The notes: a model not told the origin generated them from the sequence alone. A stretch of DNA of 64,000 nucleotides from Dactylosporangium sp. AC04546 (GCF_022095675.1 NZ_JAHYSG010000043.1:27544-91543), one strand, 5' to 3'. Numbered from the stretch's first letter, positions 34,162-42,441 are shown. Numbers and translations: made by a program.

Positions 34162-35022
34162 CTAGGCCGGGGACGGTTCGGGCAGCGCCGAAGCGTGCCG
34201 GGCCCCGGTGCGTTCGGCGCCGACGCCGGCGGCGACGACGAACGCGACCCCGGCGATCCCGGCGGCGCCGGGCGTCTGGTGCAGGAAGATCCAGCCGACG
34301 AGCAGGCCGGCGGCCGGTTCGAGGGCCATGAGCGTGCCGAACGCGGCGGTGGTGAGCCGGCGCAGGGCGAGGAACTCGAGCGTGTACGGCACCACGGGCA
34401 GCAGCACCGCGAGCAGGAACCCGACCCCGACGATCGGCCACGTGAGATTGCCGAACACCGATGTCGGGAGCACGACCGCCGTCGACACCAGGGCAGCGAC
34501 GGGCATCGACACCGCCAGGCCGCGCAGACCGCCGACCTCGTCGCCGACGCGCTGGGTGAGCAGGATGTACCCGGCCCAGCAGCCGGCCGCCGCCAGCGCG
34601 CAGCCGATCCCGACGAGGTCGGTGCCGCCGTGCCACGGCTCGGTGAGCAGCACCACCCCGAGGGCGGCGAGGACCGGCCACAGCCGTGCGCGGCCCCGGG
34701 CCACGGCGACGCCGAGCGGTCCGAGGAACTCGATGGCCACGGCGGTACCGAGGGGAAGCCTGGCCACGGCCGTCATGAACGTGAGGGTCATGCCGGCCGA
34801 CACCACGCCGAGGGCCACGCACGCGAGCAGCGCGCGGCGGGTGAACGCCGACGGGCGGGGCCGCGCGACCGCGAGCAGGATGACCCCGGCCCAGGCCAGC
34901 CGCAGCCACGCGGCGCCCGACGGGCCGAGCTCGTCGAACAGCCCGGTCGAGGCGGCCAGGCCGAGCTGGACGCAGACGATGGCGGCGAGCGCGAGGGCGG
35001 CTCCGGTGCGGGTGGGGCTCAT
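34162..35022 (-). CDS. EamA/RhtA-like amino-acid or metabolite exporter
   Basis: 286 residues, ten TM helices in two EamA repeats. MSPTRTGAALALAAIVCVQLGLAASTGLFDELGPSGAAWLRLAWAG at the start, TAVARLPLGTAVAIEFLGPLGVAV and the second repeat FLALRRLTTAAFGTLMALEPAAGLLVGWIFLHQ are characteristic of RhtA-like threonine/homoserine exporters. It is divergent from a LysR gene with inverted ATTGTTCA/TGAACAAT arms between, the usual LysR-exporter pair. Confidence 0.9.
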   Translation of the reverse strand: MSPTRTGAALALAAIVCVQLGLAASTGLFDELGPSGAAWLRLAWAGVILLAVARPRPSAFTRRALLACVALGVVSAGMTLTFMTAVARLPLGTAVAIEFLGPLGVAVARGRARLWPVLAALGVVLLTEPWHGGTDLVGIGCALAAAGCWAGYILLTQRVGDEVGGLRGLAVSMPVAALVSTAVVLPTSVFGNLTWPIVGVGFLLAVLLPVVPYTLEFLALRRLTTAAFGTLMALEPAAGLLVGWIFLHQTPGAAGIAGVAFVVAAGVGAERTGARHASALPEPSPA

Positions 35023-35044
35023 GCCGTCAGTAGGACACACCGGG

Positions 35045-35099
35045 ATTGTTCATGTCCACGTCGGTTTTGTGGAAGTACCATATAGAAATCCTGAACAAT
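35045..35099. promoter_or_regulatory. inverted repeat between exporter and LysR genes
   Basis: ATTGTTCA (35045-35052) and TGAACAAT (35092-35099) are perfect 8-bp inverted arms 39 nt apart, spanning the AT-rich gap between the divergent EamA and LysR genes. Likely LysR-type recognition and activation sites. Confidence 0.55.
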
Positions 35100-35105
35100 G
35101 GTGGG

Positions 35106-35951
35106 GTGGACACCCGCCGCCTGCGCTATCTCGTCGAGCTGTCGAACCGGGGCTCGATGCGCCTCGTCGCCGAGGCGTTGCACGTCACCACGTCGACCGT
35201 GTCGCAGCAGCTCGCCCTGCTCGCGAAGGAGGCCGGCGCCCCGCTCGTGGAGCCCGAGGGCCGCCGGGTGCGGCTCACCCCGGCCGGCCGGCGCCTGGCC
35301 GAGCACGCGGTCACGATCCTCGCCGCGGTCGACGCGGCGCGCCTCGACCTGGCCCCCGGCGCCGAACCGGCCGGTACCGTGCGGGTCGCCGGGTTCGCGA
35401 CCGCGATCCGCCGGGCGCTGCTGCCGATGCTCGCGGAGCTGTCCGGCCGCCACCCGCGGGTGCGGCTGCTCATCAACGAGCACGAGCCGGCCGAGTCGTA
35501 CGCGCTGCTCGCCGCCGACGACGTCGACCTGGCCCTCACCTACGCCTACAATCTGGCGCCCGTCACGTTCGACGCGTCCGTCGACGTGGTGCCGCTGTGG
35601 ACGACGGCGTGGGGCGTCGGCGTGCCCGACGACTTCCGCGGGCTCGGCGCGCACGACTGGATCGTGAACTCCCGCAACACCGCCGACGAGACCGTGGTGC
35701 GGGCCCTCGCCGCGCTCGGCGGGTTCGAGACGCGCGTCGCGCACCGGGCCGACAGCCTCGAGCTGGTGCAGGACCTGATCGTCGCCGGGCTCGGCGTCGG
35801 GCTGCTGCCGGCACTGCTGCCGCTGCAGCCCGGGGTACACCTGATGCCACTGGAATCGCCGCAGGTGACGATGCAGGTCTATGCGGTGACGCGCCGGGGC
35901 CGCTCCGGGTGGCCGCCCCTCGCCGCCGTGCTCAGGCTGCTGGGGCCATGA
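35106..35951 (+). CDS. LysR-family transcriptional regulator
   Basis: 281 residues from GTG 35106. N-terminal HTH: DTRRLRYLVELSNRGSMRLVAEALHVTTSTVSQQLALLAKEAGAPLVEPEGRRVRLTPAG. The substrate domain starts AGTVRVAGFATAIRRALLPMLAELSGRHP and ends AGLGVGLLPALL. It belongs to the subgroup that controls divergent EamA/LysE exporters, presumably sensing the exported amino acid. The last 20 nt overlap the convergent SDR gene. Confidence 0.92.
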   Translation: MDTRRLRYLVELSNRGSMRLVAEALHVTTSTVSQQLALLAKEAGAPLVEPEGRRVRLTPAGRRLAEHAVTILAAVDAARLDLAPGAEPAGTVRVAGFATAIRRALLPMLAELSGRHPRVRLLINEHEPAESYALLAADDVDLALTYAYNLAPVTFDASVDVVPLWTTAWGVGVPDDFRGLGAHDWIVNSRNTADETVVRALAALGGFETRVAHRADSLELVQDLIVAGLGVGLLPALLPLQPGVHLMPLESPQVTMQVYAVTRRGRSGWPPLAAVLRLLGP

Positions 35952-36726
35952 ACTCGTGCGCGCCGCGCAGCCTGGTGCGCAGCAGCGCCGTCGCCCGGTC
36001 GGTGGTGAGCCGCACGTCGGTCGGCCGGCCCGGTCCGGCCTCGGCGGCCAGGATCGTGGCCTCGTCGAGGCCGTCCCTGCGGGCGACGAGGATTCCCAGG
36101 TGGTACCGGCTGATCGCGTCGTGGCCGGCCAGGTTGAGCACGCCCGCGTAGCCGGTGCCGGCCAGCTCGACGAGGGCGCCGGCGAGGTCGTCGACGTGGA
36201 CCGGCTTGCGGATCTCGTTGGTGAACAGCGTGCCGCCGGCGTGGGTGAGCCGTTCGTGGCCGCCCTCGCCGTGACCGATGATCAGCGATGTCCGCACGAT
36301 CGCGGCCTGCGGGGCGATGGCCCGCACGGCGGTCTCGGCGGCGGCCTTCGACGCCCCGTACCGGTGGATCGGGTCCGGCAGGGCGTCCTCGTCGTACTCG
36401 CCGTCGCGGCCGCTGAACAGGGCGTCGCTGGAGATGTGGATGAGGCGGCGGCCCTGGGCGGCGACGGCGACGTTGGCGGCGCCGTCCGCGTTGGCGGTCC
36501 AGTCGTCGCGGTCGCGTCCCGCGGCGGTGTGGATGACGATGTCCGGATCGATCTCGGCGACGGTCCTGCTGGCGGCTTCGCGGTCGCGGATGTCGAGCCG
36601 CTCGGTGGCGTGTTCGCTCGGCGCGCGCAGGTAGGTGCCGACGACGGTCCAGCCCTGCAGTGCCGCGTGCCTGGCGACGTGCTTGCCGAGGTGGCCCGTC
36701 GCCCCGGTGATCATCACTCTGGTCAT
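35932..36726 (-). CDS. SDR-family NAD(P)-dependent sugar-nucleotide reductase-like protein (RmlD type)
   Basis: 264 residues. Rossmann start MTRVMITGATGHLGKHVARHAALQG, LDIRDREAASRTVAEIDPDIVIHTAA, ISSDALFSGRDGEYDEDALPDPIHRYGASKAAAE (catalytic YxxxK) and TSLIIGHGEGGHE. This order, with the SSDxVFDG-like strand, is that of dTDP-4-dehydrorhamnose reductase and MAT2B-like proteins. No other dTDP-rhamnose genes are near, so the real substrate is uncertain. Overlaps LysR at the 3' end. Confidence 0.85.
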   Translation of the reverse strand: MTRVMITGATGHLGKHVARHAALQGWTVVGTYLRAPSEHATERLDIRDREAASRTVAEIDPDIVIHTAAGRDRDDWTANADGAANVAVAAQGRRLIHISSDALFSGRDGEYDEDALPDPIHRYGASKAAAETAVRAIAPQAAIVRTSLIIGHGEGGHERLTHAGGTLFTNEIRKPVHVDDLAGALVELAGTGYAGVLNLAGHDAISRYHLGILVARRDGLDEATILAAEAGPGRPTDVRLTTDRATALLRTRLRGAHEFMAPAA

Positions 36727-36808
36727 GGTTCGAGTAGTACCGCAGAGCTACGTGAACATGGCTCCCGGGCGTGACGATTTGCGGCCCGCGCCTTCGTAGC
36801 GTGACCGC

Positions 36809-37918
36809 ATGTCGTTGGTATCCGCCATCTCGTCCAGGACACCGCCGCAGCGGGACCGGGCGCTCGACGCCCTGCGCGGCCTGGCGATCGCGGGTGTGGT
36901 CCTGGGCCACTGGCTGGTGACGGCGCTCGTCGCCGGCGGCGGCACGGTGTCCGGGGCGAGCCCGTTGCAGCGGCTGCCGGCGCTGGTGCCGGTGACGTGG
37001 CTGCTGCAGACCCTGGCCGTGTTCTTCTTCGTCGGCGGTGTGCTCGCCGGGCGTTCCTCCATCCGGTCGTACCGTGCGTGGTTACGCACCCGCATGTCGC
37101 GCCTCTTCCGGCCGGTGGCGGCGCTGCTGGCGGTGTGGTCCCTGGTGGCCGCGCTGCTGCCGACGTTCGGCCTGGACGACCACGCCGTGCACACGGTGGT
37201 GAAGCTGGTGCTGTCGCCGCTGTGGTTCCTGCTGGTGTTCGCGGCGCTGACGGCGGCGACGCCGCTGGTCGCGCGGCTGCATCCGGGGTGGCCGCTGCTC
37301 GTGGTGGCCCTGGTCGACGCGGGCCGGTTCGGGCTGGGCCTGCCGGGCTGGGTCGGCTGGGTCAACCTGGCCGCGGGCTGGCTCGTGCCGTACTGCCTGG
37401 GCGCCCGCTTCGGCACCGGCTCCCGCCCGGTCGGCTGGCTGCTCGTCGCCGGCGGCGGGCTGGCCGCGGCCGGGCTGGTGCACTGGGGCGGCTACCCGGC
37501 GTCGATGGTCGGTGTGCCCGGCGAGGGCCTGTCGAACCTGAACCCGCCGACCCTGGCCGCGGTGACGTTCGGCCTGGCCCAGTGCGGCGCGGCGATGCTG
37601 CTGCTCGGCCCGCTGCGGCGGGTGCTGCGCCGCCCGGCGCTGTGGGCGGGGGTGGCGCTGCTGAACCTGTCGGCGATGACGGTGTTCCTGTGGCACCAGA
37701 CGGCACTGCTGGCGGCGACGGGCGCGGCCCACGTCCTGGCCGGCCGCCCGCTGCCGGGGCTGCACACGCCGCCGGACGGTCTGGGCTGGCTGGCGGCGCG
37801 GGTCGGCTGGCTGCCGGTCTTCGCGGTCGCGCTGCTGGGGTGCTGGGCGCTGTTCCACCGGTACGAGCGGCCGCCGGCCCGCGACGAGCGCCGGGTTCTG
37901 GCAAGCTCACGGGGGTGA
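36809..37918 (+). CDS. acyltransferase 3 family membrane protein
   Basis: 369 residues, about ten TM helices. The family mark is RDRALDALRGLAIAGVVLGHWLVTAL (R...D.LRG, catalytic His), followed by LLQTLAVFFFVGGVLAGRSS and RTRMSRLFRPVAALL. These integral membrane enzymes transfer acyl groups to sugars, lipids or antibiotics. The stop overlaps the GTG of the following hydrolase (GTGA), suggesting a functional link: one may add and the other remove an ester. Confidence 0.88.
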   Translation: MSLVSAISSRTPPQRDRALDALRGLAIAGVVLGHWLVTALVAGGGTVSGASPLQRLPALVPVTWLLQTLAVFFFVGGVLAGRSSIRSYRAWLRTRMSRLFRPVAALLAVWSLVAALLPTFGLDDHAVHTVVKLVLSPLWFLLVFAALTAATPLVARLHPGWPLLVVALVDAGRFGLGLPGWVGWVNLAAGWLVPYCLGARFGTGSRPVGWLLVAGGGLAAAGLVHWGGYPASMVGVPGEGLSNLNPPTLAAVTFGLAQCGAAMLLLGPLRRVLRRPALWAGVALLNLSAMTVFLWHQTALLAATGAAHVLAGRPLPGLHTPPDGLGWLAARVGWLPVFAVALLGCWALFHRYERPPARDERRVLASSRG

Positions 37919-38982
37919 TCGAGGAGTTCGACGTGATCCTGCCGGACGGGCGCACCCTGCACGGCTACGACAGCGGCACGGGCGCCCTGCCGGTCGTGTG
38001 GCACCACGGCACACCGAACATCGGCGCGCCGCCCGCGCCCCTGTTCGAGACGGCGGCCCGCCTGGGCATCCGCTGGCTGTCGTTCGACCGCCCGTCGTAC
38101 GGCCCGTCGACCCCGCTCCCGGGCCGCACGATCGCGACGGCGGCCGCGTTCACGGCGGCGGTGGCCGACGCCCGGGGCGTGGGCCGCTTCGCGGTGCTGG
38201 GCCACTCGGGTGGTGGCTCCCATGCCCTGGCCTGCGCGGCGCTCCTCCCGGGCCGGGTGACCGCGGCCGCGGCGATCGCCCCGGTCGCCCCGTTCGACCC
38301 GTTTCGCCGGCCCGCCCCTTCCTCACCGCCCGGTGCCACCCCGTCGCGGCCGGCCGGGCGTTCGCCGTCCTCCGCCGCTTCTGCTTCGCCTCCCGCTGCT
38401 TCATCCGCCGGTGCCGACTCGTCGTCGCCTCCCTCCTCCGCCGTGCCGCCCTCGCCGGGCTCCTCGGCGCCGGGCCTCACCCCACCTCCTTCCACCTCTC
38501 CTGCTCCGGGCGGTTCTTCCCTTCCCGGGCCGGCCATTGCGCCCGGCTGGTTTGCGGGGATGGCTTCCGGTGGGGTCGCGGCACTGTCGGCCGCGGTCGA
38601 GGGGCGGGAGGCCCGGCTGGCGTTCGCGGAGACCGACGAGGGGGACCCGTCGGCGTTCACGGACGCGGACCTGGCCATGTTCGACGGGCCGTGGGGCTGG
38701 TTCGGCGGGATCGTCGAGGCGGCCCTCGCGGGCGGGCCGGACGGGCAGGTGGACGACGACGTGGCGTACGTGAACCCGTGGGGCTGCGATCCCGCCACCA
38801 TCCGCTGCCCGGTGCTGCTCGTCCACGGCGCCGCCGACCGGATGGTTCCGGCGTCGCACAGCGCCTGGCTGGCCGGCCACATCCCGGGTGCGGAGCTGTG
38901 GGAGCGGCCCGGCGACGGGCACATCTCGGTGCTCACGGCGGCGCCCGACGCGCTGCGGTGGCTCGCCGGCCGGTTCGACTGA
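37915..38982 (+). CDS. alpha/beta hydrolase interrupted by a Pro/Ser/Ala-rich insert
   Basis: 355 residues from GTG 37915. The fold is normal at first (VVWHHGTPNIGAPPAPLF, WLSFDRPSYGPST, nucleophile elbow LGHSGGGSHALACAALLP, Ser ~97) and again at the end (VLLVHGAADRMVPASHSAWL with the acid, PGDGHISVL with the His). Between VAPFDP and GWFAGMASGGVAAL, residues ~130-210 are almost only Pro, Ser, Ala and Gly, encoded by a pyrimidine-rich strand (38302-38544). In homologues these two motifs are nearly adjacent, so the insert replaces or extends the cap region. Confidence 0.82.
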   Translation: MIEEFDVILPDGRTLHGYDSGTGALPVVWHHGTPNIGAPPAPLFETAARLGIRWLSFDRPSYGPSTPLPGRTIATAAAFTAAVADARGVGRFAVLGHSGGGSHALACAALLPGRVTAAAAIAPVAPFDPFRRPAPSSPPGATPSRPAGRSPSSAASASPPAASSAGADSSSPPSSAVPPSPGSSAPGLTPPPSTSPAPGGSSLPGPAIAPGWFAGMASGGVAALSAAVEGREARLAFAETDEGDPSAFTDADLAMFDGPWGWFGGIVEAALAGGPDGQVDDDVAYVNPWGCDPATIRCPVLLVHGAADRMVPASHSAWLAGHIPGAELWERPGDGHISVLTAAPDALRWLAGRFD

Positions 38983-39024
38983 GGTGGCTCATGCGCTGAG
39001 GTGGCTCATCTGCTGAGGTGGTGG
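38979..39024 (+). repeat. 17-bp tandem repeat at the hydrolase 3' end
   Basis: CTGAGGTGGCTCATGCG (38979-38995), CTGAGGTGGCTCATCTG (38996-39012) and a partial CTGAGGTGGTGG (39013-39024). The first unit contains the hydrolase TGA stop. It fills the whole gap to the convergent aquaglyceroporin stop. Confidence 0.6.
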
Positions 39025-39029
39025 CGGAA

Positions 39030-39863
39030 TCAGCCGCGGGTCGCTTCGGCGCGGTCGGGGGTCGGCAGCTCGCCCGGCTCCCGCGGGGCGGCAGCGGGCA
39101 GGAAGCGGCCGATCAGCAGTTGGTAGAGCCCGGCGCCGGCGAGTCCGCCGACGATGGGGCCGACGATCGGGATCCAGAAGTACGGATATCCCGTCTGATC
39201 ACGGAACGCGCCTGCGTAGCCGGTGAAGAAGCTGGCGAGCCGCGGCCCGAAGTCACGTGCCGGGTTGGTCGCGTATCCGGCGTTCGTGCCCCACGCCATG
39301 CCGATGGCGACGACGAGCAGGCCGATGACGAACGGCGCCAGGTTGGCGGCCGGTGGGGTGCCCGCGGCGTCGGTGACGGCGAGGATCAGGAACAGCAGGA
39401 TGGCCGTGCCGATCACCTGGTCGCGCAGGGCGCCCCACTCGCTGACCGGCAGCGTGCCGTTGCCGGGCAGCGTGGAGAAGACGCCCTGGGTCTTGATGGT
39501 GAGACCAGGGTCCGCGGCGTGCAGGACCTCGGTGTAGTTCCAGCGCACCAGCAGCGCGGCGACGAACGCGCCGAGGAACTGGGCGGTCGCGTAGGGAGCC
39601 ACCTTGCGCCACTCGAAGCCCTTGAAGGCCGCGAGCGCGATGGTGACGGCGGGATTGAGATGTGCGCCGCTGGTCCGGCCGGCGACGTGGATGCCGAGCA
39701 TCACGCCCAGGCCCCAGCACCAGGCGATGCTGTCGTGGTCACCGATGCCGCCGCCGGCCACCTGGGCCACCACGCCGAGACCGAACAGGATGAGCGTCAT
39801 CGTGCCGGCGAACTCGGCCGCGAGCTCGCCGATCAGACCCGGGTGCTTCCATCGTCCTGCCAT
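39030..39863 (-). CDS. MIP-family aquaglyceroporin (GlpF-like)
   Basis: 277 residues from ATG 39863 with AGGGAGGG upstream. Six TM helices and two half-helices carrying HLNPAVTIAL (first NPA) and ATNPARDFGPRL (second NPA with the following Asp typical of glycerol facilitators). The long loop between (TIKTQGVFSTLPGNGTLPVSEW) fits GlpF-type channels. It should pass glycerol or other small neutral solutes. The C-terminal tail is Pro/Arg-rich and cytoplasmic. No glycerol kinase is adjacent. Confidence 0.92.
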   Translation of the reverse strand: MAGRWKHPGLIGELAAEFAGTMTLILFGLGVVAQVAGGGIGDHDSIAWCWGLGVMLGIHVAGRTSGAHLNPAVTIALAAFKGFEWRKVAPYATAQFLGAFVAALLVRWNYTEVLHAADPGLTIKTQGVFSTLPGNGTLPVSEWGALRDQVIGTAILLFLILAVTDAAGTPPAANLAPFVIGLLVVAIGMAWGTNAGYATNPARDFGPRLASFFTGYAGAFRDQTGYPYFWIPIVGPIVGGLAGAGLYQLLIGRFLPAAAPREPGELPTPDRAEATRG

Positions 39864-40350
39864 GGGCCCTCCCTGAAGGAAGGTCGATGTGTAGTTAGGA
39901 AGAAACGATAACAAACCTGGGTTGGGTTCGATACTCATCGGCTGACGCGTCCGGAGGCGCGTGGATCTGACAACCCACCGCTTGCCGTCCCACTGTTTCG
40001 TGAGGATGGTGTCGCGCCCGGTCCGGCTCAGCGTCGCCACTGACCGCCACGGCGACGTCGCCGGTGTCGGTGTCGGTGTCGGTGTCGGAACGATCCCGCG
40101 GCATCGCGCCCGTGGCTGGCGCCGGACTCTGCTCGTCGCTCGCCCGGAACGATGCCTGTCACGACGCCTGTCACGACGCCCGTGAGGGCGCCTTGTGGGC
40201 GAGGGCGGCGCAGTAGCGCCCGCGCCGCGCATAACAGTCATTATGGTGTATCAACTTGCGACCTCATTATCGAATTATCGGTAATGAAAATTCAGCAACT
40301 CCGGCGTGTCGCGTGGCTGGAGATGCTCGCGGACGCCTACGCTCTCGGGC
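39864..40350. other. gene-free stretch of 487 nt with microsatellite
   Basis: No convincing gene. It contains a (GGTGTC)n hexanucleotide run at about 40060-40086 and a repeated CCTGTCACGACG at about 40155-40178. On the minus strand 40043-39944 one frame reads SVATLSRTGRDTILTKQWDG followed by KRWVVRSTR, which resembles the W-rich blades of secreted repeat proteins and may be a gene fossil. The right end (40200-40310) is AT-richer and probably holds the promoter of the coiled-coil gene. Confidence 0.45.
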
Positions 40351-41787
40351 GTGACGTCGTCCCGGATCGATGTGCGGATACCCAGCGACGAGCCCGCCGA
40401 AGAGCGGCCGTGCGCGTACTGCGGCCGGCCCGTCCCGCAGCGCAACGCGGCCGGGCGGCCGTTCCGGTACTGCCGCGACAACGACGGCGAGTGCCAGCGC
40501 AACGCCCGCAACGCGCGGATGCGGCAGCGGTCCTCCCCCGGACTGGCCGGTCAGGTCGCGCGGGCGTTCGAGGTCGCCGAGCGCCTCGACCAGGTCGTGG
40601 AGACGCTCGTCGAGTCGCTGCACGAGGAGCTGTCGCCGGCCGGGGTGGAGCGGCGCATCGCGGAGGCCCGGGCGGAGGCGGCGAACGACCTCGTGGCCGC
40701 CCACGCCCAGCGCGACGACGCCCGGGAGCAGTTGACCGCGGCCCGGGCGGCCCTGACGGCGGAGCGGCGCCGGGCCGTGGACGCGGAGGCCACCGCGGCG
40801 CAGGCGACCGCCGACGCGGACGAGGCCGTCGCCGCGGCGCAGACCCGGGCGGCGACGGCGGAGACGTTCGCGGAGCGCCGGGCCGGCGAGGCGGCGGCCG
40901 ACGCAGCCCGCGACGTCGAAGCGGCACAGGCCGCCGCGGCAGCCGCGGTCGAGACGGCTCGAACTGGAGCGGCTCGCGACGTCGAAGCAGCACAGGCCAA
41001 AGCGACGGCCGAGATCGAAGCGGCACAAGCGGCCGCAGCCGCCGAGGTCGAGGCAGCACAGACTGGAGCGGCGCGCGAGATCGAAGCCGCGACGGCCGCG
41101 GTCGAGACGGCTCGCAAGGCGGCCGCGGAAGTAGCCGAGGCCGCCCGGACGCAAGCCACTGCCGACATCGACGCCGCCCGTTCGGCGGCCGCCGCCGACG
41201 TGGAAGCGGCCCGCGCCGAGGCGCGCCGCGAGATCGACAGCATGGCGGCCGACGTGCGACGCGCGGAGGAAGCAGCACGGCAGGCGACGGCAGCAGCTCA
41301 GGACGCAACCGCTCGGGCCGGCGCCGTCGAGGAGCGGGCCGGGCACGCTGTCGCGGCCGCGCAGGAGGCGGCGCGGCAGATCGACGCGGCCCTCGCCGGC
41401 GCCATCGTCGAGCGGGACACCGCACGGCGGGAGGCGGCGACCGAAGGGGCGCTGCGGGCGGAGGCGTACCGGGAACGGGACACCGCCCGCGACGCGGCCG
41501 GGGCGGCGCTGCGGGAGCGCGACGCGGCGCTCGCCGCGGTGGAGAAGGGCGCCCGGGAGCGCGCCGAGGTCGAGAACCGGCTGCAGCGGCGGCTCGACGC
41601 CGAAGGGGCGCGGGCGGCGGCGGCCGAGGCCGGGCTCATCGCGGCGCGGGAGGAGCTGACGCGGCTGCGGGCGGAGGTGGATCGGGTGAACGGGTGGGCG
41701 GATGATCTGCGCGGGCAGGTGATTCGGCTCACTGAGGCGGTCACCCGGCTCAGCGTGTCGGGTACCGGGCGCGGACCGGACGGGTGA
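40351..41787 (+). CDS. zinc-finger-like N-terminus plus long hendecad-repeat coiled coil
   Basis: 478 residues from GTG 40351 (TACGCT at 40338-40343 is a possible -10). Residues ~15-50 carry CAYCGRPVPQ...RPFRYC...GEC, three to four Cys suggesting a small zinc site. Residues ~70-470 are an unbroken Ala/Glu/Arg helix. At 40906-41103 six 11-residue units repeat (ARDVEAAQAAA, AAAVETARTGA, ARDVEAAQAKA, TAEIEAAQAAA, AAEVEAAQTGA, AREIEAATAAV), a hendecad pattern expected to give a right-handed coil. KfrA-like plasmid proteins and polarity/cytoskeletal proteins are distant comparisons; no function is assigned. Confidence 0.78.
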   Translation: MTSSRIDVRIPSDEPAEERPCAYCGRPVPQRNAAGRPFRYCRDNDGECQRNARNARMRQRSSPGLAGQVARAFEVAERLDQVVETLVESLHEELSPAGVERRIAEARAEAANDLVAAHAQRDDAREQLTAARAALTAERRRAVDAEATAAQATADADEAVAAAQTRAATAETFAERRAGEAAADAARDVEAAQAAAAAAVETARTGAARDVEAAQAKATAEIEAAQAAAAAEVEAAQTGAAREIEAATAAVETARKAAAEVAEAARTQATADIDAARSAAAADVEAARAEARREIDSMAADVRRAEEAARQATAAAQDATARAGAVEERAGHAVAAAQEAARQIDAALAGAIVERDTARREAATEGALRAEAYRERDTARDAAGAALRERDAALAAVEKGARERAEVENRLQRRLDAEGARAAAAEAGLIAAREELTRLRAEVDRVNGWADDLRGQVIRLTEAVTRLSVSGTGRGPDG

Positions 41788-41812
41788 GAAGGGTCAGCCG
41801 TGCGGGTGACCT

Positions 41813-41880
41813 GCCGAAACTACGTTGGGTGAGTCTCACAACGATTTCGGCAAACTGGTCGATCATGGAAACCCAACGTA
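41813..41880 (+). ncRNA. candidate structured RNA/leader with interleaved inverted repeats
   Basis: Two perfect inverted repeats interlock: A GCCGAAA (41813-41819) with A' TTTCGGC (41845-41851), and B TACGTTGGGT (41821-41830) with B' ACCCAACGTA (41871-41880). The order A-B-A'-B' allows a pseudoknot or two mutually exclusive hairpins. It lies between the coiled-coil gene and the rbpA promoter, about 70 nt before the SigR-like -35. Whether it is transcribed is unknown; DNA operators are the alternative. Confidence 0.35.
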
Positions 41881-41953
41881 AAATCAGGGTACCGACCCGG
41901 CGACTCCCCTACCGCTGTCCCGGGGAAGTCGTGTAATCTGCCCGCCCGCAGTG

Positions 41954-41980
41954 GGAATCGTCAGACCACTTGGCGTCGTT
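41954..41980 (+). promoter_or_regulatory. SigR-type promoter of rbpA
   Basis: GGAAT (41954-41958), 19 nt, GTT (41978-41980). This fits the GGAAT-N18/19-GTT consensus of the disulfide-stress sigma factor SigR of streptomycetes, which is known to drive rbpA there. It is 43 nt before the rbpA ATG. Confidence 0.65.
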
Positions 41981-42023
41981 GGTTACAGCGAAGCGCAACA
42001 CGATTCGAAGGGGAAGACCAACC

Positions 42024-42368
42024 ATGGGCGAGCGCATGCTGCGCGGCAGCCGTCTCGGAGCCGTCAGCTACGAGTCCGACCGCAACACCGAGCTGGCTCC
42101 GCGTCAGACCCGCGAATACCTGTGCGCCAAGGGACACCAGTTCGAGGTGCCGTTCGCTGTCGACGCCGAGGTCCCGATGACCTGGGAGTGCAAGTTCGAC
42201 GGCTCCGTGGCCCGGCTGGTCGACGGCAGCGAGCCGGAGCAGAAGAAGGCCAAGCCGCCGCGCACCCACTGGGACATGCTGCTCGAGCGCCGTTCGATCG
42301 CGGAGCTCGAGGACATTCTCAACGAGCGCCTGGAAGAGGTTCGCCTCCGCCGCGGCCGTTCGGCCTAG
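42024..42368 (+). CDS. rbpA: RNA polymerase-binding protein RbpA
   Basis: 114 residues, the usual length. ATG 42024 follows AAGGGGAAG. N-terminal tail and basic linker MGERMLRGSRLGAVSYESDRNTELAPRQ, then the zinc/beta-barrel core YLCAKGHQFEVPFAVDAEVPMTWECKFDG (Cys and His ligand pattern), and the C-terminal sigma-interaction domain KPPRTHWDMLLERRSIAELEDILNERLEEVR. RbpA binds group 1/2 sigma factors and the RNA polymerase beta subunit and stabilises open complexes. Own SigR-type promoter upstream and a strong terminator downstream make it monocistronic. Confidence 0.98.
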   Translation: MGERMLRGSRLGAVSYESDRNTELAPRQTREYLCAKGHQFEVPFAVDAEVPMTWECKFDGSVARLVDGSEPEQKKAKPPRTHWDMLLERRSIAELEDILNERLEEVRLRRGRSA

Positions 42369-42404
42369 GCTTCACCGCCAGACCCGTCAACTCGACGCGA
42401 GCAG

Positions 42405-42441
42405 GGCCCCGACGACCACCACCCGGTCGCCGGGGCCTTTT
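42405..42441 (+). terminator. rho-independent terminator of rbpA
   Basis: GGCCCCGACGACC (42405-42417) pairs with GGTCGCCGGGGCC (42425-42437) with one mismatch, loop ACCACCC, followed by TTTT. It lies 37 nt after the rbpA stop. Confidence 0.88.

Noticed and set aside
40060..40090. Hexanucleotide GGTGTC run considered as a CRISPR-like or VNTR array.
   Set aside because: No spacers; it is a simple microsatellite of four to five units.
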